Assembly (NCBI GenBank): GCA_903900155.1 | Contig: CAIUMD010000078.1 | Span: 1 to 34,804 of the forward strand | Origin: an uncultured Caulobacterales bacterium | Lineage (GTDB): Bacteria; Pseudomonadota; Alphaproteobacteria; Caulobacterales; Caulobacteraceae | Direction: 5' to 3' | DNA length: 34,804 nt | In this document: positions 22,874 through 32,004 of the stretch, one piece after another | Layout of the letters: each line of letters begins with the position of its first letter | Numbering within the stretch: position 1 is the first letter of the stretch | Made by a program: the position numbers and the translations under genes | Notes under the pieces: generated by a model | What the model was told of the DNA's origin: nothing | Databases searched by the model: none | Seen by the model: only the letters and a program-made list of their open reading frames with translations

Positions 22874-23263
22874 ATGGCGATCAACATCGTCGCTCAGCTC
22901 GAGCAAGAAGAAGCGGCCCGTCTGCTGGCCATCCGCGCGATCCCGGAATTCCGTCCCGGCGACACCCTGCGCGTCAACGTGAAGATCAAGGAAGGCGAGC
23001 GCGAGCGCGTTCAGGCCTATGAAGGCGTCTGCATCGCCCGCGCCGGCACGGGCGTCCACGAGAGCTTCACGGTTCGCAAGATCTCGTTCGGCGAAGGCGT
23101 GGAGCGTCTGTTCCCGCTGCTGTCGCCGAGCATCGAAAGCATCGAAGTCAAGCGTCGCGGCGTCGTCCGCCGCGCCAAGCTGTACTACCTGCGCGACCGT
23201 CGCGGTAAGTCGGCCCGTATCGCCGAGCGTTCGGGCGGCCCGAAGGCTTCGACCGAAGCCTAA
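22874..23263 (+). CDS. rplS: 50S ribosomal protein L19
   Basis: 129 residues, typical L19: [51 protein letters not shown] and [19 protein letters not shown]. It has a strong ribosome site (AAGGAG) overlapping the trmD end. It contacts the bridge between ribosomal subunits. The rho-independent terminator at 23287-23319 ends the operon. Confidence 0.98.
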   Translation: MAINIVAQLEQEEAARLLAIRAIPEFRPGDTLRVNVKIKEGERERVQAYEGVCIARAGTGVHESFTVRKISFGEGVERLFPLLSPSIESIEVKRRGVVRRAKLYYLRDRRGKSARIAERSGGPKASTEA

Positions 23264-23286
23264 GCTTTCGGACCTTCGACATGAAC

Positions 23287-23319
23287 GAGGCCCTGGCGGA
23301 AACGCCGGGGCCTTTTTCG
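23287..23319 (+). terminator. Rho-independent terminator of trmD-rplS
   Basis: AGGCCC-TGGCG-GAAA-CGCC-GGGGCCT stem with a small asymmetry, then TTTTTCG. It lies 24 bases past the rplS stop. An open frame runs through it (from ATG 23281), but a coding terminator is unlikely. Confidence 0.9.
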
Positions 23320-23403
23320 TTGCGCGCCCAGTCCGCTTGGAGAGCCGATGCAGCTTTCCTCGACAGGTTTGACATCGTCAGGGCGAACGGCCAGATTCTC
23401 TCC

Positions 23404-23700
23404 ATGGCAGCGCATCTTAACATTGCGGACTTTGGCCGCGAGGTCGCTGAAAAGGCGAAGGCCTTCGATGGCGATGTCACGCCAGACCTGGTCTACGTGT
23501 ATGAGGATGCCGACTCCGCCAACAATGGCGCGCTGATCGTCCAAGTCGCGGCAAAGCGCTCTGGCGATCGTGAGGCTTGGACGCGACAGCGCCTCCGGTT
23601 TTCACAAGCGGTTCGCGATCTCTTGCTAATGCACGGGGACGATCGGTTTCCCATTGTTCAGATCTTCGCGCCCGAGGAATGGGCCCGACGGAATGGCTGA
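23404..23700 (+). CDS. Unrecognised small protein paired with a HEPN-like gene
   Basis: 98 residues from ATG 23404. The same frame is open back to 23281, and the residues just before (FLDRFDIVRANGQILS) look coding, so the real start may be upstream, for example TTG 23320. None has a clear ribosome site. A well-placed GGAGAG-ATG at 23348 is out of frame, which could signal an old frameshift. The sequence alternates strand and helix: DLVYVYEDADS, GALIVQVAAKRSGDREAWTR, LRFSQAVRDLLL, FPIVQIFAPEEWARR. That is loosely like the second half of a minimal nucleotidyltransferase, but no GSxxxG motif is visible. Its stop overlaps the next gene by 8 bases. Codon use is AT-richer than its neighbours. Confidence 0.6.
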   Translation: MAAHLNIADFGREVAEKAKAFDGDVTPDLVYVYEDADSANNGALIVQVAAKRSGDREAWTRQRLRFSQAVRDLLLMHGDDRFPIVQIFAPEEWARRNG

Positions 23701-24199
23701 CCCGCAGGGCTTGTTTTCGACCGCGCGCCTCTTGCTTGGTCAATCAAACAAGGGCGCTCCAAACCAAGCTCGTCTTCGCCGCGGCGTTTCTACCGCCTAT
23801 TATGGGCTCTTCCACTCCGCACTTCGTAGCGCGAGCGACGCGCTTGTCGGGTTCAACGGCCGCAATCACCCACGCTACGAAACCATATATCGATCGTTTC
23901 AACATCGACTGATGAAAGACAACTGTCTTGCAGTCGATAAACCGGCGTTAGGCGCCCGCGCTGCAAAGGCCATGGGCGCCAATCGCGTCTCGCAAGAAAT
24001 CCGAGACTTCGCCAGCGCTTTCGTCGCTTTGCAGGAACGACGTCATTGGGCGGACTACTCGCCCTCCGGCAAAATAACCAGGTCAGAGGCGCTCGATCTT
24101 ATCGATCAAGCCGAGTTCGCCGCTGCACAGTTGAAAGCCGCCGATCGCAACGAACGACAGAACTTCTTGGCATTTCTTATGCTTGGCGTGCGCGAATAG
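23693..24199 (+). CDS. HEPN / UPF0332-like domain protein
   Basis: 168 residues from ATG 23693, overlapping the previous gene by 8 bases (ATGGCTGA). All-helical. The helix RGVSTAYYGLFHSALRSASD matches the AYYxxFHxxxxLL helix of HEPN/UPF0332 proteins, and the end (RRHWADYSPSGKITRSEALD then LIDQAEFAAAQL) matches the ADY..EEA..I..AE tail of that group. The canonical nuclease motif R-x4-6-H is not clear, so activity is uncertain. HEPN proteins are often RNases or partners in toxin-antitoxin pairs. Base composition is clearly lower in G+C than the surroundings (the 60 bases from 23881 hold only about 23 G or C), pointing to recent acquisition. No RBS better than GAGGAA (about 15 bases ahead) is seen. 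Confidence 0.65.
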   Translation: MADPQGLFSTARLLLGQSNKGAPNQARLRRGVSTAYYGLFHSALRSASDALVGFNGRNHPRYETIYRSFQHRLMKDNCLAVDKPALGARAAKAMGANRVSQEIRDFASAFVALQERRHWADYSPSGKITRSEALDLIDQAEFAAAQLKAADRNERQNFLAFLMLGVRE

Positions 24200-24234
24200 G
24201 CCTTTCACGGGACCTGACGCGATCCCGCCGGATC

Positions 24235-24382
24235 AAGGCGCCTTATCGCGGCTGGATCAGGCGCGTGTTTCCGCGACCGGGCGCAGGTGCGCAAGATCGC
24301 CGCTTTCCGCGACTGGGTGCTGGCCCGCGCCGCCGCCGCGCCGCTGGAGGCGCCCGCTGCCTCACCGCCGGCGCAGCCTCTA
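24235..24382 (+). pseudogene. Remnant of a LysR-family C-terminus
   Basis: Reads KAPYRGWIRRVF, then after one extra T in the TTT at 24268-24270 the frame changes to RDRAQVRKIAAFRDWVLARA. The KIAAFRDWVLA ending is typical of GcvA-type LysR regulators. There is no start, no DNA-binding domain and a frameshift, so this is a decayed 3' fragment. It lies 35 bases past the HEPN-like gene. I infer that the HEPN module replaced the 5' part of this gene. Confidence 0.45.
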
Positions 24383-24394
24383 ATAGTCAAGCCT

Positions 24395-24418
24395 AGGTGC
24401 GACCGCACCTTCTTGACA
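24395..24418 (+). promoter_or_regulatory. Operator-like dyad abutting a TTGACA -35
   Basis: AGGTGCG-AC-CGCACCT (24395-24410) is a perfect 7-bp inverted repeat, followed two bases later by TTGACA (24413-24418). It lies about 285 bases ahead of leuC, in the most likely promoter zone of the leucine genes. A clear -10 element was not identified. Confidence 0.4.
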
Positions 24419-24543
24419 AAACCCCGTTCCGTGAGAAGGTTAATTCACCCCCGACCAAGGCCGGGCTTCCAGACCGTCTTCTTTCTAGCGGACGGCCCTC
24501 TTCGGGAAGGCGACATCGGCCCCCGAAGGCTGAAAATGATGCT

Positions 24544-24572
24544 AGGGCGCGCCGAAACCACTGGCGCGCCCT
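24544..24572 (+). promoter_or_regulatory. Terminator-like hairpin in the leuC leader
   Basis: AGGGCGCGCC-(9)-GGCGCGCCCT, a perfect ten-base stem, followed by ATGTCGTTTTGG. It is about 130 bases upstream of leuC and might be an attenuator; no leucine-rich leader peptide was found. The rest of 24383-24702 shows no gene. Confidence 0.45.
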
Positions 24573-24702
24573 ATGTCGTTTTGGATCGCGCCCTGGAATG
24601 TGATGCCCTTTCGTGGGGATCGGGCGACACAGAACGCAAGAATTTGGCCCCGGAGCCCGCCGCCACTGGATTTTGGCGCACGATCCGCCCTATATCCCCG
24701 CC

Positions 24703-26140
24703 ATGTCCGGCAAAACCCTTTACGACAAGATCTGGGACGCCCACGTCGTCAACGAAACCGACGGCGAGGCCATCCTCTATATCGACCTGCACCTCATCCA
24801 TGAGGTCACCACCCCGCAGGCCTTCGCCGGCCTTCGCGCAGCCGGTCGCAAGGTGCGCCGGCCCGATCGCACCCTCGCCGTCGCCGACCACAACATCCCG
24901 ACCGAGGGCCAGGCCCTGGGCGTCGACGCCGTGCAGGACGAGGAAGCGCGCCTGCAGCTGAAGACCCTGGCCCGCAACGTCGCCGACAACGGCATCGAAT
25001 TCTTCCCGATGGGCGACATCCGCAACGGCATCGTCCACGTGGTCGGTCCCGAGCAGGGCCGCACCCAGCCGGGCATGACCATCGTCTGCGGCGACAGCCA
25101 CACCTCGACCCACGGCGCCTTCGGGGCCCTGGCCCACGGCATCGGCACGTCCGAGGTCGAGCACGTGCTGGCCACCCAGACCCTGCGCCAGAAGAAGGCC
25201 AGGAACATGCTGGTCCGCGTGGACGGCCAGCTGGCTCCGGGCGTGACCGGCAAGGACATCGCCCTGGCTGTGATCGGCGAGATCGGCACCGCCGGCGGCA
25301 CCGGCTATGTCATCGAGTTCGCCGGCCAGGCCGTGCGCGGCCTGTCGATGGAGGGCCGCATGACCCCTCTGCAACCTGACCATCGAGGGCGGCGCCAAGG
25401 CCGGCCTGGTGGCCCCGGACGACAAGACCTTCGCCTATATCCAGGGCAAGCCGTCGGCCCCCAAGGGCGCGGCCTGGGACATGGCCGTCTCCAGCTGGAA
25501 GACCTGGTTCACCGACGAGGACGCCACGTTCGACCGCACCGTGGTCATCGATGGCGCGGCCCTGGTTCCGATGGTCACCTGGGGCACCAGCCCTGAGGAC
25601 GTCATCCCGGTCACCGGCAACGTTCCGGATCCCGAAAGCTTCGCCACGCCCGACAAGCGCGCGGCCGCGCACCGGGCGCTCGATTATATGGGCCTGACCG
25701 CGGGCCAGCCGATCTCGGACGCCAAGATCGACCGCGTCTTCATCGGCTCGTGCACCAACAGCCGCATCGAGGACATGCGCGCCGCCGCCGCCGTGGTGCA
25801 GGACGCCTTCCTGCACGGCCGCCTGGTGGCCCCGCACGTCAAGGCCATGGTCGTGCCCGGCTCGGGCCTGGTGAAGGAACAGGCTGAAGCCGAAGGCCTG
25901 GACGCCATCTTCAAGGCCGCCGGCTTCGACTGGCGCGAGCCCGGCTGCTCGATGTGCCTGGCCATGAACCCCGACAAGCTGGCTCCGCAGGAGCGCTGCG
26001 CCTCGACCAGCAACCGCAACTTCGAAGGCCGCCAGGGCCGCGCCGGCCGCACCCACCTCGTCTCCCCCGCCATGGCGGCGGCGGCGGCGATCGCCGGGCG
26101 CCTGACCGACGTGCGCACCTTCCTGGAGGAGACCGCCTGA
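24703..26140 (+). pseudogene. leuC: 3-isopropylmalate dehydratase large subunit, frameshifted
   Basis: The reading begins [20 protein letters not shown] and follows LeuC closely through [20 protein letters not shown] to [10 protein letters not shown]. There the run ACCCCT (25363-25368) has one C more than the expected ATG ACC CTC TGC AAC. The frame resumes in +1 with [20 protein letters not shown], and continues past the iron-sulfur Cys motifs [10 protein letters not shown] and [10 protein letters not shown] to the stop. Without the extra base the product would be 478 residues, normal for LeuC. It binds a 4Fe-4S cluster and, with LeuD, isomerises 2-isopropylmalate. Its stop overlaps leuD (TGATG). 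A sequencing error in the C run is as likely as a real mutation. Confidence 0.93.
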
Positions 26141-26748
26141 TGAAGGCCTTCACCCGCCTCGACGGCTGCGCGGCTCCGCTGGAGCTGGCCAATATCGACA
26201 CCGACCAGATCATTCCCAAGCAGTTCCTCAAGACCGTGGAGCGCGAGGGGCTGGCCAAGGGCCTGTTCTACGACTTCCGCTTCGACGGCGAGGGGAACGA
26301 GATCAGCGACTTCGTGCTGAACCGGCCGGAGTACAAGAACGCGTCCGTGCTGATCGCCGGCGACAACTTCGGCTGCGGCAGCTCGCGCGAGCACGCGCCG
26401 TGGGCGCTGATGGACTTCGGGATCATGTGCGTGATCTCGACCAGCTTCGCCGACATCTTCAACAACAACTGCTACAACAACGGCCTGCTGCCGGTGGTGG
26501 TGACGCCCGACGAGCTGGCCGCCCTGATGGACGAGGCCAAGGGCGGCAACCACATGGTCAGCGTCGACCTGGACGCCCAGACCGTCGTCTCGCCCTCGGG
26601 CAAGGTCATCCGCTTCGACATCGATCCCGTCCGCAAGGAAAAGATGCTCAAGGGCCTGGACGCCATCGGCGAGACCCTGCAGCACGGCGGCGACATCGAC
26701 GCTTTCGAGAGCAAGCGCGCGATCAGCCAGCCCTGGCTGGAGGCGTAG
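26140..26748 (+). CDS. leuD: 3-isopropylmalate dehydratase small subunit
   Basis: 202 residues from ATG 26140, which shares its first base with the leuC stop (TGATG). LeuD swivel domain: [53 protein letters not shown]. It forms the heterodimer with LeuC for isomerising 2-isopropylmalate to 3-isopropylmalate. Translational coupling means the leuC frameshift, if real, could also lower leuD expression. It is followed by a pair of family P palindromes. Confidence 0.97.
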   Translation: MKAFTRLDGCAAPLELANIDTDQIIPKQFLKTVEREGLAKGLFYDFRFDGEGNEISDFVLNRPEYKNASVLIAGDNFGCGSSREHAPWALMDFGIMCVISTSFADIFNNNCYNNGLLPVVVTPDELAALMDEAKGGNHMVSVDLDAQTVVSPSGKVIRFDIDPVRKEKMLKGLDAIGETLQHGGDIDAFESKRAISQPWLEA

Positions 26749-26755
26749 GAGGTCC

Positions 26756-26788
26756 GCCCTCGTCCTTCGACAAGCTCAGGATGAGGGC
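26756..26788 (-). repeat. Dispersed palindrome, family P, copy D (reverse)
   Basis: GCCCTC / GAGGGC arms around the family core (TCCT/AGGA inner stem). It starts 8 bases past the leuD stop and is paired head-to-head with copy E after 15 bases. Confidence 0.85.
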
Positions 26789-26803
26789 TACTGTTGCATC
26801 AGT

Positions 26804-26844
26804 CGAATTCCTCATCCTGAGCCTGTCGAAGGACGAGGAATTCG
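26804..26844 (+). repeat. Dispersed palindrome, family P, copy E (forward)
   Basis: Longest outer stem of the family: CGAATTCCTC / GAGGAATTCG around the core with the GAGCCTGTCGA loop variant also seen in copy B. It lies 28 bases ahead of the ABM-domain gene inside the leucine gene cluster. Confidence 0.85.
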
Positions 26845-26871
26845 CCCCACCGCCCTGAGACCTTCGCGCCC

Positions 26872-27174
26872 ATGACCCTCATCCTCGCCGGTTCGATCCG
26901 CTTCGCGCCCGAGCGCCTGGCCGAGCTGCGACCGCACCTGGCCGCCCAGGTCGAAGGATCGCGCGGCGAGCCGGGCTGCCTGGCCTATGCCCTGTCCGAA
27001 GACCCGCTGGACCCCGGCCTGATCCGGGTCTTCGAACACTTCACCGACCCGGCGGCGTTGGAATTCCATCGCGCCAGCCCGCATATGGCGGCGTGGCGCG
27101 CGGCCTGCGCCGCGCTTGGCGTGCACGACCGCCGCATGTCCTCCTTCGACGTTTCCGACTATCGCGAGATCTAA
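26872..27174 (+). CDS. ABM-domain (antibiotic biosynthesis monooxygenase-like) protein
   Basis: 100 residues, a single dimeric ferredoxin-like ABM domain (PF03992): [60 protein letters not shown]. Such proteins are small cofactor-free monooxygenases or stress proteins such as YgiN. It sits between leuD and leuB, and its stop is one base before the leuB ATG, so it is co-transcribed with leuB. No role in leucine synthesis is known. Confidence 0.85.
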   Translation: MTLILAGSIRFAPERLAELRPHLAAQVEGSRGEPGCLAYALSEDPLDPGLIRVFEHFTDPAALEFHRASPHMAAWRAACAALGVHDRRMSSFDVSDYREI

Positions 27175-27175
27175 G

Positions 27176-28234
27176 ATGGCTACGCTTCTCCTCCTGCCCG
27201 GCGACGGCATCGGCCCGGAAGTCTGCGCGGAGGTGCGCCGCGTCGCGGCCGCCCTCACCCCGGACCTGACGGTCGAGGAAGCCCCCTATGGCGGCTCCAG
27301 CTACGACGCTCACGGGACGCCGCTGCTCGATGAGGTCCGCGACCAGGCCATCGCCAGCGACGCGGTGCTGATGGGCGCGGTCGGCGGTCCGCAGTGGGCC
27401 AACGCTCCGCGCCACCTGCGCCCCGAAGCCGGCCTGCTGGGCCTGCGCAAGGCGATGAACGTCTATGCCAACCTGCGCCCGGCCTATTGCTTCGAGGCCC
27501 TGGCCGGCGCCTCCAGCCTGAAGACCGAGCTGGTCTCGGGCCTGGACATCATGTTCGTGCGCGAACTGGTCGGCGGCGTCTATTTCGGCGAGCCGCGCGG
27601 CATCGAGACCCTGGCCGACGGCCAGAAGAAGGGTTTCGACACCGCCGTCTACACCACCAGCGAGATCGAGCGCGTCGGCCGCGTGGCCTTCGAACTGGCG
27701 CGGGGCCGGACCAACAAGGTCCACTCGGCCGAGAAGTCGAACGTCATGGAGTCGGGCCTGCTGTGGAAGCAGGTGATCACCGAGCTGCACGCCCGTGAAT
27801 ACTCGGACGTGCAGCTGGAGCACATCCTGGCCGACAACTGCGCGATGCAGTTGGTCCGGGCGCCCAAGCAGTTCGACGTCATCGTCACCGACAACCTGTT
27901 CGGCGACATTTTGTCCGATGCGGCGGCCATGCTGACCGGCTCGCTGGGCATGCTGCCCTCGGCCGCCATCGGCGATCCCAACACGCCGGGCCTGTACGAG
28001 CCCATCCACGGCTCGGCCCCCGACATCGCCGGCAAGGGCCTGGCCAATCCGCTGGCCGCCATCCTGTCGTTCGAGATGGCCCTGCGCTGGTCGCTGAAGC
28101 AGGTCGAGGCCGCCGACGTGCTGTTGGCCGCCGTCAAGAAGACCCTGGACCAAGGCGCCAAGACTCGCGACCTGGGCGGCGCGCTAAGCACTGTTCAAAT
28201 GGGTGACGCCGTTATCGCAAATATTCACAATTAA
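27176..28234 (+). CDS. leuB: 3-isopropylmalate dehydrogenase
   Basis: 352 residues from ATG 27176. LeuB signatures in order: [49 protein letters not shown], the dehydrogenase signature [20 protein letters not shown], and [20 protein letters not shown]. It oxidises 3-isopropylmalate to 2-isopropyl-3-oxosuccinate with NAD+ and Mg2+, the third step of leucine synthesis. Last gene of the cluster; an AT-rich foldback follows. Confidence 0.97.
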   Translation: MATLLLLPGDGIGPEVCAEVRRVAAALTPDLTVEEAPYGGSSYDAHGTPLLDEVRDQAIASDAVLMGAVGGPQWANAPRHLRPEAGLLGLRKAMNVYANLRPAYCFEALAGASSLKTELVSGLDIMFVRELVGGVYFGEPRGIETLADGQKKGFDTAVYTTSEIERVGRVAFELARGRTNKVHSAEKSNVMESGLLWKQVITELHAREYSDVQLEHILADNCAMQLVRAPKQFDVIVTDNLFGDILSDAAAMLTGSLGMLPSAAIGDPNTPGLYEPIHGSAPDIAGKGLANPLAAILSFEMALRWSLKQVEAADVLLAAVKKTLDQGAKTRDLGGALSTVQMGDAVIANIHN

Positions 28235-28235
28235 C

Positions 28236-28271
28236 AGAACCTTGTTCTTTGCAAATTTTGCAATGGGTTCT
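28236..28271 (+). terminator. AT-rich foldback after leuB
   Basis: AGAACC (28236-28241) with GGTTCT (28266-28271) and an inner TTGCAA / TTGCAA palindrome. Only two bases past the leuB stop, with no long T tract, so termination is inferred. Confidence 0.4.
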
Positions 28272-28290
28272 TAAGGATAATCGTCGATTT

Positions 28291-28319
28291 CCTGACACAT
28301 CTCATGTGTGTGTCAGGGA
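28291..28319 (+). promoter_or_regulatory. Hairpin covering the chemoreceptor ribosome site
   Basis: CCTGACACA (28291-28299) pairs with TGTGTCAGG (28309-28317). The last AGG belongs to the AGGGA ribosome site (28315-28319), 9 bases ahead of the ATG at 28329. Folding would hide the site, suggesting translational control. Confidence 0.45.
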
Positions 28320-28328
28320 TTCGGCGAC

Positions 28329-30134
28329 ATGTCTTTTAGGGACCTGAAGATACCCGCAAAACTTGGCGTTGCATTCTGCGCCGTCATTCTGGCCTCGGCG
28401 ATTTCTTCAGCCCTGGTTTTCAGCAGCCTCAAGCGTATCGACGAGTCGATGATCTCGACCCAGCGCAGCCTCTCCCTGGCCGCCCAGGCCGAGGAGATCA
28501 TGGCGCTGGTGCTGGAACAGCAGAACGCCCTGCGCGGCTACGTGATTATGAGCGATCCGAAGTTCGCCCAGACCTACGCCGACGCCAAAGACAAGTTTGA
28601 CGACCGTCTCGACGCCTTCGAGGCCAAGACCACCGTTCCCGAACAGAAGGCCCGGGTCCAGCGCCTGCGCGCGGCGATGACGACCTGGCGCAAGACCATC
28701 GGCGAGCCGGCCATGGCCCTGATGGCCGATCCGGCCACGGGCCGCGAGCAGGCCGGCCAGCTGACCGGCAAGAAGAGCCTGACCGAGATCCGCGCGATCC
28801 AGAAAGCGCTGCTGACCGCCGCCCAGGAGCGGGTGGCCAAGCGCGCCGAGGAGGCCAAGACCGCCCAGGGCCTGGCCCACTGGTCGCTGCTGATCGGCGG
28901 CGGCGCCGCCGTGATCATCGCCGGCCTGATGGGCTGGCTGCTGTCCAGCGCCATCGGAAAGCCCGTCGCGGCCATGGCCGCCGCCATGCGCCGGCTTTCC
29001 GCCGGCGACAACGCCGTCGAGGTTCCCGCCGCCGGCCGCCAGGACGAGGTCGGCCAGATGGCGCAGGCCGTGGCCCACTTCAAGGACGCCGCAATCCAGA
29101 AGCTGCGGGTCGAGGCCGAGGCCTCTGCTCACCGCGCCGCCGTCGAGACCGAGCGCGGCGCCAACGAGGCGGAAAAGGCCGAGATCGCCCGCAGCGACGC
29201 GGTCAATATCGCCGCCCTCACCGAGGCCCTGGACCGCATGGCCGGCGGCGACCTGACCCACCGCATCACCATCGCCTTCTCGCCCAAGGCCGAGAGCCTG
29301 AAGACCAATTTCAACGCCGCCGCCGACCGCATGCAGCAGGCCCTCCGCGCCATCAATGTCGCGACCGGCGGCGTCAACAGCGGCGCCGACGAGATCGCCG
29401 AGGCCTCCGACAACCTCTCGCGCCGCACCGAGCAGCAGGCCGCCAGCCTGGAAGAGACCGCCGCCGCGCTGGACCAGATCACCGCCACCGTCCGCAGGAC
29501 GGCCAGCGGCGCCCAAGACGTCTCGGCCCTGGTCGTCCAGGCCCGCGCCGGCGCCGAGACCTCCGGCCGCATCGTCGACCAGGCCGTCTCGGCCATGAGC
29601 GAGATCGAAAACAGCTCGGCCCAGGTCAACCAGATCATCGGCGTCATCGACGAGATCGCCTTCCAGACCAACCTGCTGGCGCTCAATGCCGGGGTGGAAG
29701 CCGCGCGTGCGGGTGAGGCCGGTCGCGGCTTCGCCGTCGTCGCGCAGGAAGTCCGGGCCCTGGCCCAGCGTTCGGCCGACGCGGCCAAGGAGATCAAGAC
29801 CCTGATCTCGACCTCGACCCAGCAGGTCGGCGCGGGCGTGGACCTGGTGGCCCAGACCGGCGAGGCCCTGCGCGCCATCGTCGGCCAGGTCGCCTCGATC
29901 GACGCCCTGGTCAAGGAGATCGCCGCCTCGGCCCAGGAGCAGTCCACCGGCCTGCACCAGGTCAATGTCGCGGTGAACCAGATGGACCAGGTCGTCCAGC
30001 AGAACGCCGCCATGGTCGAGGAAGCCACCGCCGCCAGCCACGCGCTGAAGGGCGAGGCCGGCGAGCTGTCGGTGCTGGTCGGCCGCTTCCAGGTCGGTCC
30101 GGCCGAGGCTCAGAGCCGCCGCCGCGCGGCCTAG
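28329..30134 (+). CDS. Methyl-accepting chemotaxis protein with CHASE3-like sensor
   Basis: 601 residues from ATG 28329; an upstream in-frame GTG at 28308 lies inside the leader hairpin. Membrane helix 1 is at about 10-33, a periplasmic helical CHASE3-like domain at 40-180 (QQNALRGYVIMSDPKFAQTY), and helix 2 at 185-207. HAMP follows at 208-261, and a second HAMP-like DMAGGDLTHRI region at about 302-345. The signalling hairpin tip is at 445-482 (AFQTNLLALNAGVEAARAGE). It signals to CheA/CheW from the inner membrane. No CheR-binding pentapeptide is seen at the C-terminus. The ligand is unknown. Its leader hairpin covers the ribosome site. Confidence 0.93.
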   Translation: MSFRDLKIPAKLGVAFCAVILASAISSALVFSSLKRIDESMISTQRSLSLAAQAEEIMALVLEQQNALRGYVIMSDPKFAQTYADAKDKFDDRLDAFEAKTTVPEQKARVQRLRAAMTTWRKTIGEPAMALMADPATGREQAGQLTGKKSLTEIRAIQKALLTAAQERVAKRAEEAKTAQGLAHWSLLIGGGAAVIIAGLMGWLLSSAIGKPVAAMAAAMRRLSAGDNAVEVPAAGRQDEVGQMAQAVAHFKDAAIQKLRVEAEASAHRAAVETERGANEAEKAEIARSDAVNIAALTEALDRMAGGDLTHRITIAFSPKAESLKTNFNAAADRMQQALRAINVATGGVNSGADEIAEASDNLSRRTEQQAASLEETAAALDQITATVRRTASGAQDVSALVVQARAGAETSGRIVDQAVSAMSEIENSSAQVNQIIGVIDEIAFQTNLLALNAGVEAARAGEAGRGFAVVAQEVRALAQRSADAAKEIKTLISTSTQQVGAGVDLVAQTGEALRAIVGQVASIDALVKEIAASAQEQSTGLHQVNVAVNQMDQVVQQNAAMVEEATAASHALKGEAGELSVLVGRFQVGPAEAQSRRRAA

Positions 30135-30199
30135 GCGCCTTTCGCTGAACAGCGTTCACGTACTAGGCTCCTCCCAACGATAAAAGCTGGGAGGGGCCG

Positions 30200-31784
<1,585 letters not shown>

Positions 31785-31786
<2 letters not shown>

Positions 31787-31854
31787 CGCCCCCTCCTGCC
31801 CCGCCTGCGGGGGAGGAGGACCGCTGCGGATACGCAGCGAGACGGAGGGGCGCT
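31785..31854. repeat. Family F palindrome, copy F3 (three-way fold)
   Basis: Outer arms AGCGCCCC and GGGGCGCT enclose two hairpins: CCCGCCTGCGGGGG-type and CGCTGCG-GATA-CGCAGCG. It begins at the acyl-CoA ligase stop and ends at the stop of the GNAT remnant, filling the gap between convergent genes. Confidence 0.7.
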
Positions 31855-32004
31855 CTACAGCTTCAGCCGCCGCGCCGGCAGCAGGTTGGCCTGGGTCCAC
31901 AGCACCATCTCGCCGTAGCCCTCTTCGGCGGCATAGAGCTCGCCGCGCCGCGGGATGATCCAGCCCAGGTCACCCGGCCCCGTGGCCCTCAGCGTGACCG
32001 TCAT
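31855..32004 (-). pseudogene. GNAT acetyltransferase remnant with internal deletion
   Basis: 49 residues: MTVTLRATGPGDLGWIIPRR, GELYAAEEGYG, then MVLWTQANLLPARRLKL. The first part matches the start of MarR/GNAT-type acetyltransferases (RPGDLGWVV.RHG.LYA.EYGWD). The second part matches the late GNAT strand-helix (LWT...L..ARR.YE..GF), normally about 90 residues further on. So the middle appears deleted and the end is cut at the family F repeat. Its ATG overlaps the SRPBCC stop (ATGA), showing the former operon structure. It could still be translated, but cannot hold an acetyl-CoA fold. Confidence 0.6.

Noticed and set aside
20360..23059. 899-codon minus-strand frame spanning trmD and the TadG-like gene
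   Set aside because: It runs antisense to trmD and rplS and out of frame through tadG; its translation is compositional noise.
23281..23403. Start of the small module gene at ATG 23281
   Set aside because: The frame would translate through the rplS rho-independent terminator; the first 14 codons match the terminator, not a protein.
24287..24961. 224-codon frame joining the LysR remnant to the leuC region
   Set aside because: It overlaps the leuC start in another frame; only the first part resembles a protein, and that part is a C-terminal remnant.
28407..30041. 544-codon minus-strand frame opposite the chemoreceptor
   Set aside because: Shadow of the Ala-rich coiled-coil codons; no recognisable domain.
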